Positions 6,284 to 8,429 of a stretch of 8,429 nt of DNA are shown one piece after another (the stretch's first letter is position 1; each line of letters begins with the position of its first letter). The position numbers and the translations under genes were made by a program. The notes beneath the pieces are model-generated. The model saw only the letters and a program-made list of their open reading frames with translations. It did no database searches and was not told the origin of the DNA. Origin of the DNA: SMTZ1-83 sp048883405. GTDB taxonomy: Archaea; Asgardarchaeota; Thorarchaeia; Thorarchaeales; Thorarchaeaceae. The stretch is from NCBI GenBank assembly GCA_048883405.1, contig JBHLQS010000123.1, forward strand, positions 1 through 8,429, given 5' to 3'.

Positions 6284-7426
6284 CTAACCCAGACGATATT
6301 TCCTGCCAATCTCAGGCTTCTCTCCGAAGTAGAGAACAGCAGTTGAAACACCCTCTTCACGTGCGAACTCGTCAACGCCCTCAAATCGTAGTAGTGCAAG
6401 GAGAAGCTTGAGTCCCAAATCCTTCATGAAGGATGTACGTGATCTGAGTTGCACTCGAGTAAGCTCGTTCTCAGCTCGTACATCGCATTTCTCAAGGAGC
6501 CCAAGAGAAGTAACGCCCAATGCTACCCGCTTTACTCTGTCAACTATATTCGTTGGAGTATCAGACCCGTGAGGATCTATTTGTTCAACATGGTCACGAA
6601 TACTGACGACGGTTCTTTCATCCAAGGCATCGCTGATTGTATGCTTCATCAACCATTCCAATAATGAGGGGCTCAAAGTAATAGCTCCGCTTTGGCCTGC
6701 TTGCATCAACATGACTTCTCTACGTTCCCGCCATAGACTGATAATCCGCTTATCTCGATCTTCTTTGATTGTGCCAAAAAGGAGGGGGTCGACCCACATC
6801 ACACTGATCTTGTTCTCCGCAACAACTTCGGCATCTACAGTGTATCCAGCCTCATCCCATTCAGCAATGAGCATCAGCAAGAGAATCTCCGGCTGTTCAC
6901 GCATGAGCTTGGCGGTTGCAAGAATAGTCTTGCGTTCAGGATGAATCTCTATGGATCCAAAGATGCCCATTCTCTCCAAAAGCTCCACATTACTCACGAA
7001 TGAGTCAAAGGAGTTGTCCCACATCTCCTGAGGGATAGTTCCGAGTCCGCGAAGTAGTTTAGTTTGTTGATGCCCGATTCTTTGCAGCTTAGTGATTAGT
7101 TCAGATGCACCTTGACCCGAACATCCCAGCTGTGCAAGGACTGACAGAACGTGGGAACTTACCAGACCCATGTCAGCAGAATCAATGAGTGACCTGCGAA
7201 GGCTTGACACTTCCATGGCCTCACATTCGTCGCAACTTGGAATCTCTCTTCGAGTGCTGTAGAAATTGACTGCATCTTCAAGTACATCATTTATGCGGCC
7301 AGTTTCGCCAGCCAAATCTTGAAGCAATTGGCGTGTACCAGAAGAGATTGTGGTGTGGAGATGCACTCTCGAAGATGTGGCCTGTCGCCTCTCAGAGTCT
7401 GATGAATTTCCTCGTTCCCTAACCAT
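6284..7426 (-). CDS. Ribbon-helix-helix-like protein with unknown C-terminal region; candidate regulator
   Basis: I do not recognise the full-length family. The 380 residues start with a basic, serine-rich tail (1-20). A segment at about 21-58 (VHLHTTISSGTRQLLQDLAG, then a GRINDVLEDAVNFY helix) has the strand-helix-helix pattern of ribbon-helix-helix DNA-binding proteins. A CDEC pair (Cys65, Cys68) follows. The rest is helical and mixed, including a hydrophobic segment ILLLMLIAEWDEAGY (181-195) that looks like a buried core rather than a membrane span, and an LGLKLLLALLRFEGVDEF region near the end. The 5' end is chosen from GAGGTGAT (7438-7431), which lies 4 bases before the ATG at 7426; a longer reading up to 7549 would ignore this site. 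It is transcribed towards the methyltransferase gene, with only 3 bases between the stops. Shared motifs upstream of both suggest it regulates the methyl-transfer genes and itself. That role is inference. Confidence 0.8.
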   Translation of the reverse strand: MVRERGNSSDSERRQATSSRVHLHTTISSGTRQLLQDLAGETGRINDVLEDAVNFYSTRREIPSCDECEAMEVSSLRRSLIDSADMGLVSSHVLSVLAQLGCSGQGASELITKLQRIGHQQTKLLRGLGTIPQEMWDNSFDSFVSNVELLERMGIFGSIEIHPERKTILATAKLMREQPEILLLMLIAEWDEAGYTVDAEVVAENKISVMWVDPLLFGTIKEDRDKRIISLWRERREVMLMQAGQSGAITLSPSLLEWLMKHTISDALDERTVVSIRDHVEQIDPHGSDTPTNIVDRVKRVALGVTSLGLLEKCDVRAENELTRVQLRSRTSFMKDLGLKLLLALLRFEGVDEFAREEGVSTAVLYFGEKPEIGRKYRLG

Positions 7427-7430
7427 GAAC

Positions 7431-7438
7431 ATCACCTC
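7431..7438 (-). promoter_or_regulatory. Ribosome binding site for the candidate regulator
   Basis: On the - strand the sequence is GAGGTGAT, matching the archaeal GGAGGTGAT consensus, with 4 bases to the ATG at 7426. An earlier overlapping ATG at 7432-7430 lies inside this site and is less likely. The upstream edge of the site touches the arm of the leader hairpin at 7438-7503. Confidence 0.65.
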
Positions 7439-7503
7439 GAGAAGTATGTTCACAACAACGTATCCAACATGAGAGCGTGAACATAAGGTCTCCGTACTTC
7501 TCG
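7438..7503 (-). promoter_or_regulatory. Nested inverted repeat / possible leader hairpin next to a ribosome site
   Basis: Outer arms are CGAGAAGTA (7438-7446) and TACTTCTCG (7495-7503). Inner arms are TATGTTCAC (7445-7453) and GTGAACATA (7477-7485). Both pairs are exact. Read as RNA from the - strand they give a stem of about 16 pairs with an 11-base bulge on one side and a 23-base loop; the 3' arm shares its last base with the GAGGTGAT ribosome site. It could act as an RNA structure that affects translation or as paired DNA operators for the encoded regulator; the inner arms match the TGTTCAC motif upstream of the corrinoid gene. Confidence 0.45.
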
Positions 7504-7521
7504 TATAGGGGGATTTTGTGT

Positions 7522-7541
7522 TGAAACATGTACATATTTCA
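7522..7541. promoter_or_regulatory. Near-perfect 20-bp palindrome, candidate operator
   Basis: TGAAACATGTACATATTTCA matches its own reverse complement at 9 of 10 base pairs; only the C7527/A7536 pair breaks symmetry. It lies between the two divergent genes, 73 bases before the deacylase ATG and 96 bases before the regulator ATG. Two-fold symmetry of this kind suits a dimeric DNA-binding protein such as a ribbon-helix-helix factor. Which protein binds is unknown. Confidence 0.45.
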
Positions 7542-7594
7542 GATTTCAAAGAAGAACAGCAGATTTAATCGAAGGGTATGTATAGAGAGAGAAA

Positions 7595-7601
7595 AAGGAG
7601 G
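7595..7601 (+). promoter_or_regulatory. Ribosome binding site for the M20 deacylase gene
   Basis: AAGGAGG ends 13 bases before the ATG at 7615, a longer than usual gap. No closer in-frame ATG, GTG or TTG exists between it and 7615, so this start is kept. Confidence 0.5.
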
Positions 7602-7614
7602 CCTGAAGGGATCA

Positions 7615-8429
7615 ATGGCAAATGAGCTGAATGAATCAACAACCACACCAATCTTAGATTGGATCAGTGAGAATCAAGAGAGCCTCGTACGTCTAACACA
7701 GGATTTGGTGCGGATTCCCAGCGTATCAGGAGATGAATATGAGGTTCAGAAGAGAGTGCACAAAGAACTGGAACAGATGGCCCTTAATCCAGAGTTCTTC
7801 AATCCTGATGAGAAAGAACTTCGACGCCATAGAGATTTCTTCGAAACAACCTCTTTTGTCAAGCATGGATATGAGAACAGACCTAACGTAGGAGGAGTTC
7901 TAAAGGGAGGGGGAGGAGGACGCTCAATCTGCCTTAGTGGGCACATAGATGTCGTATCACCGGAGCCCCTGGGCAAATGGACTCGCGATCCATGGTCGGG
8001 GGATGTCATTAATGATCATGTACATGGCCGTGGCGCAGGCGATATGAAAGCCGGAGTTGCTGCCATGATTTTCGCTGTGCAGGCGATTCAGGAGAAGGGT
8101 ATCAAGCTGAAGGGCGATGTCCAAGTTGAAACCACCATCGAAGAGGAGGACGGAGGGGTTGGAGGAGTCCTCTATATGAGAATGATACGGCCTAAGACCA
8201 ACGCAGCACTTGTCCCAGAGCCAAGCAATCTCACAATCACCCTAGCTAGTGCTGGCGTCATGTATTTCCGAGTTACGGCCCCAGGTGTGCCAGCGCATGC
8301 AGCTACCGCTCATTTTGGCGTGAATGCGGTTCAGAAGATGATGCCAGTAATCGCAGCTATACAGAAACTCCATGAAGACCGTCAAGCCAGAATAAGCTAC
8401 AGCTATGCTGAAACAGATCCCAGAATGAA
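7615..8429 (+). CDS. M20-family ArgE/DapE-type metallo-deacylase/peptidase (3' end outside window)
   Basis: Members of this family are cytosolic two-metal hydrolases that remove acyl or amino-acid groups from amide substrates, such as N-acetylornithine, succinyl-diaminopimelate or small peptides. Translated from 7615 (MANELNEST...), the frame stays open for 271 codons to the window edge. Visible motifs are LVRIPSVSG (about 30-38), a metal-ligand block SGHIDVV (108-114, His110, Asp112), GRGAGDMKAG (138-147, Asp143 bridging), TIEEEDGG (174-181, Glu177 as general base and Glu178 as ligand), Glu202 in VPEPSN, and the start of the dimerisation domain with PGVPAHAA (223-230, His228). The FFETTSFVKHGYENRPNV stretch (75-92) resembles the ArgE/DapE-type deacylase subgroup. 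The substrate cannot be named. It is divergent from the candidate regulator and shares its control region, so co-regulation is possible. All catalytic residues expected in the visible part are present. Confidence 0.9.
   Translation, partial: MANELNESTTTPILDWISENQESLVRLTQDLVRIPSVSGDEYEVQKRVHKELEQMALNPEFFNPDEKELRRHRDFFETTSFVKHGYENRPNVGGVLKGGGGGRSICLSGHIDVVSPEPLGKWTRDPWSGDVINDHVHGRGAGDMKAGVAAMIFAVQAIQEKGIKLKGDVQVETTIEEEDGGVGGVLYMRMIRPKTNAALVPEPSNLTITLASAGVMYFRVTAPGVPAHAATAHFGVNAVQKMMPVIAAIQKLHEDRQARISYSYAETDPRM

Larger units (their letters stand above)
7427..7614. promoter_or_regulatory. Divergent intergenic control region
   Basis: These 188 bases separate the - strand candidate regulator from the + strand deacylase gene. 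From left to right they hold the regulator's ribosome site, a nested inverted repeat that can fold as a leader hairpin (7438-7503), a near-perfect 20-bp palindrome (7522-7541), an AT-rich ATTTAATC (7563-7570) that could be the TATA box of the + strand gene, and a purine-rich leader with AAGGAGG (7595-7601). No gene or RNA gene is seen here. The extended reading of the regulator that reaches 7549 would translate these elements and is judged spurious. Confidence 0.55.

Noticed and set aside
6894..6900. Further TGTTCAC copy
   Set aside because: It lies inside the regulator coding region without partner motifs, and about one chance copy is expected in a window of this size.
7427..7549. Extended N-terminus of the - strand regulator from 7549
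   Set aside because: The added residues look non-coding and cover the palindrome and hairpin; GAGGTGAT sits directly before the ATG at 7426.
8018..8026. CATGTACAT palindrome resembling the core of the 7522-7541 palindrome
   Set aside because: It lies within the deacylase coding sequence (encoding Asp-His-Val-His), and the flanking symmetry of the intergenic site is absent.

Overview
The window looks archaeal. It has ribosome binding sites of the GGAGGTGAT type, tightly packed genes, a methanogen-type methylamine methyltransferase (MtmB family) paired with a corrinoid protein, and an ABC transporter with fused permeases. Moderate G+C and the gene content would suit an Asgard archaeon (for example a Thorarchaeia-like lineage), but that placement is an inference and not demonstrated here.

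Layout. (1) Positions 1-4129, + strand: an oligopeptide/dipeptide-type ABC importer. It begins mid-gene with a single polypeptide that joins the end of a DppB/OppB-type permease to a DppC/OppC-type permease through extra membrane segments. The two ATPases, DppD and DppF, follow almost without gaps. No substrate-binding protein is in view; it may lie upstream. (2) 4130-4248: an intergenic region with short repeated motifs and a possible TATA box. (3) 4249-6280, + strand: a two-gene methyl-transfer cassette of a B12-binding corrinoid protein and an MtmB-family methyltransferase. (4) 6284-7426, - strand: a 380-residue protein with an N-terminal ribbon-helix-helix-like segment and an unrecognised C-terminal part, convergent with the methyltransferase gene. 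(5) 7427-7614: a divergent control region with a near-perfect 20-bp palindrome and a long leader hairpin. (6) 7615 to the right edge, + strand: an M20-family ArgE/DapE-type metallo-deacylase, cut by the window end.

How the parts may work together. The corrinoid protein would carry the methyl group that the MtmB-family enzyme removes from a methylated substrate. The MtmB homologue reads through without an in-frame amber codon. At the place where classical MtmB carries pyrrolysine it has an ordinary isoleucine codon (ATT, 5528-5530). It is therefore a pyrrolysine-free MtmB relative whose substrate is probably not simple monomethylamine, by analogy with the pyrrolysine-free members of the MttB family such as glycine betaine methyltransferase. 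The adjacent ABC importer could supply that substrate, and the M20 hydrolase could process an imported amide. Both are guesses from gene order.

The heptamer TGTTCAC occurs twice upstream of the cassette and twice, inverted, in front of the putative regulator, and ATGTTGG occurs once in each region. This suggests the ribbon-helix-helix protein controls the cassette and itself. The pyrrolysine-free MtmB cassette with its candidate private regulator is the best candidate for an undescribed system in the window.
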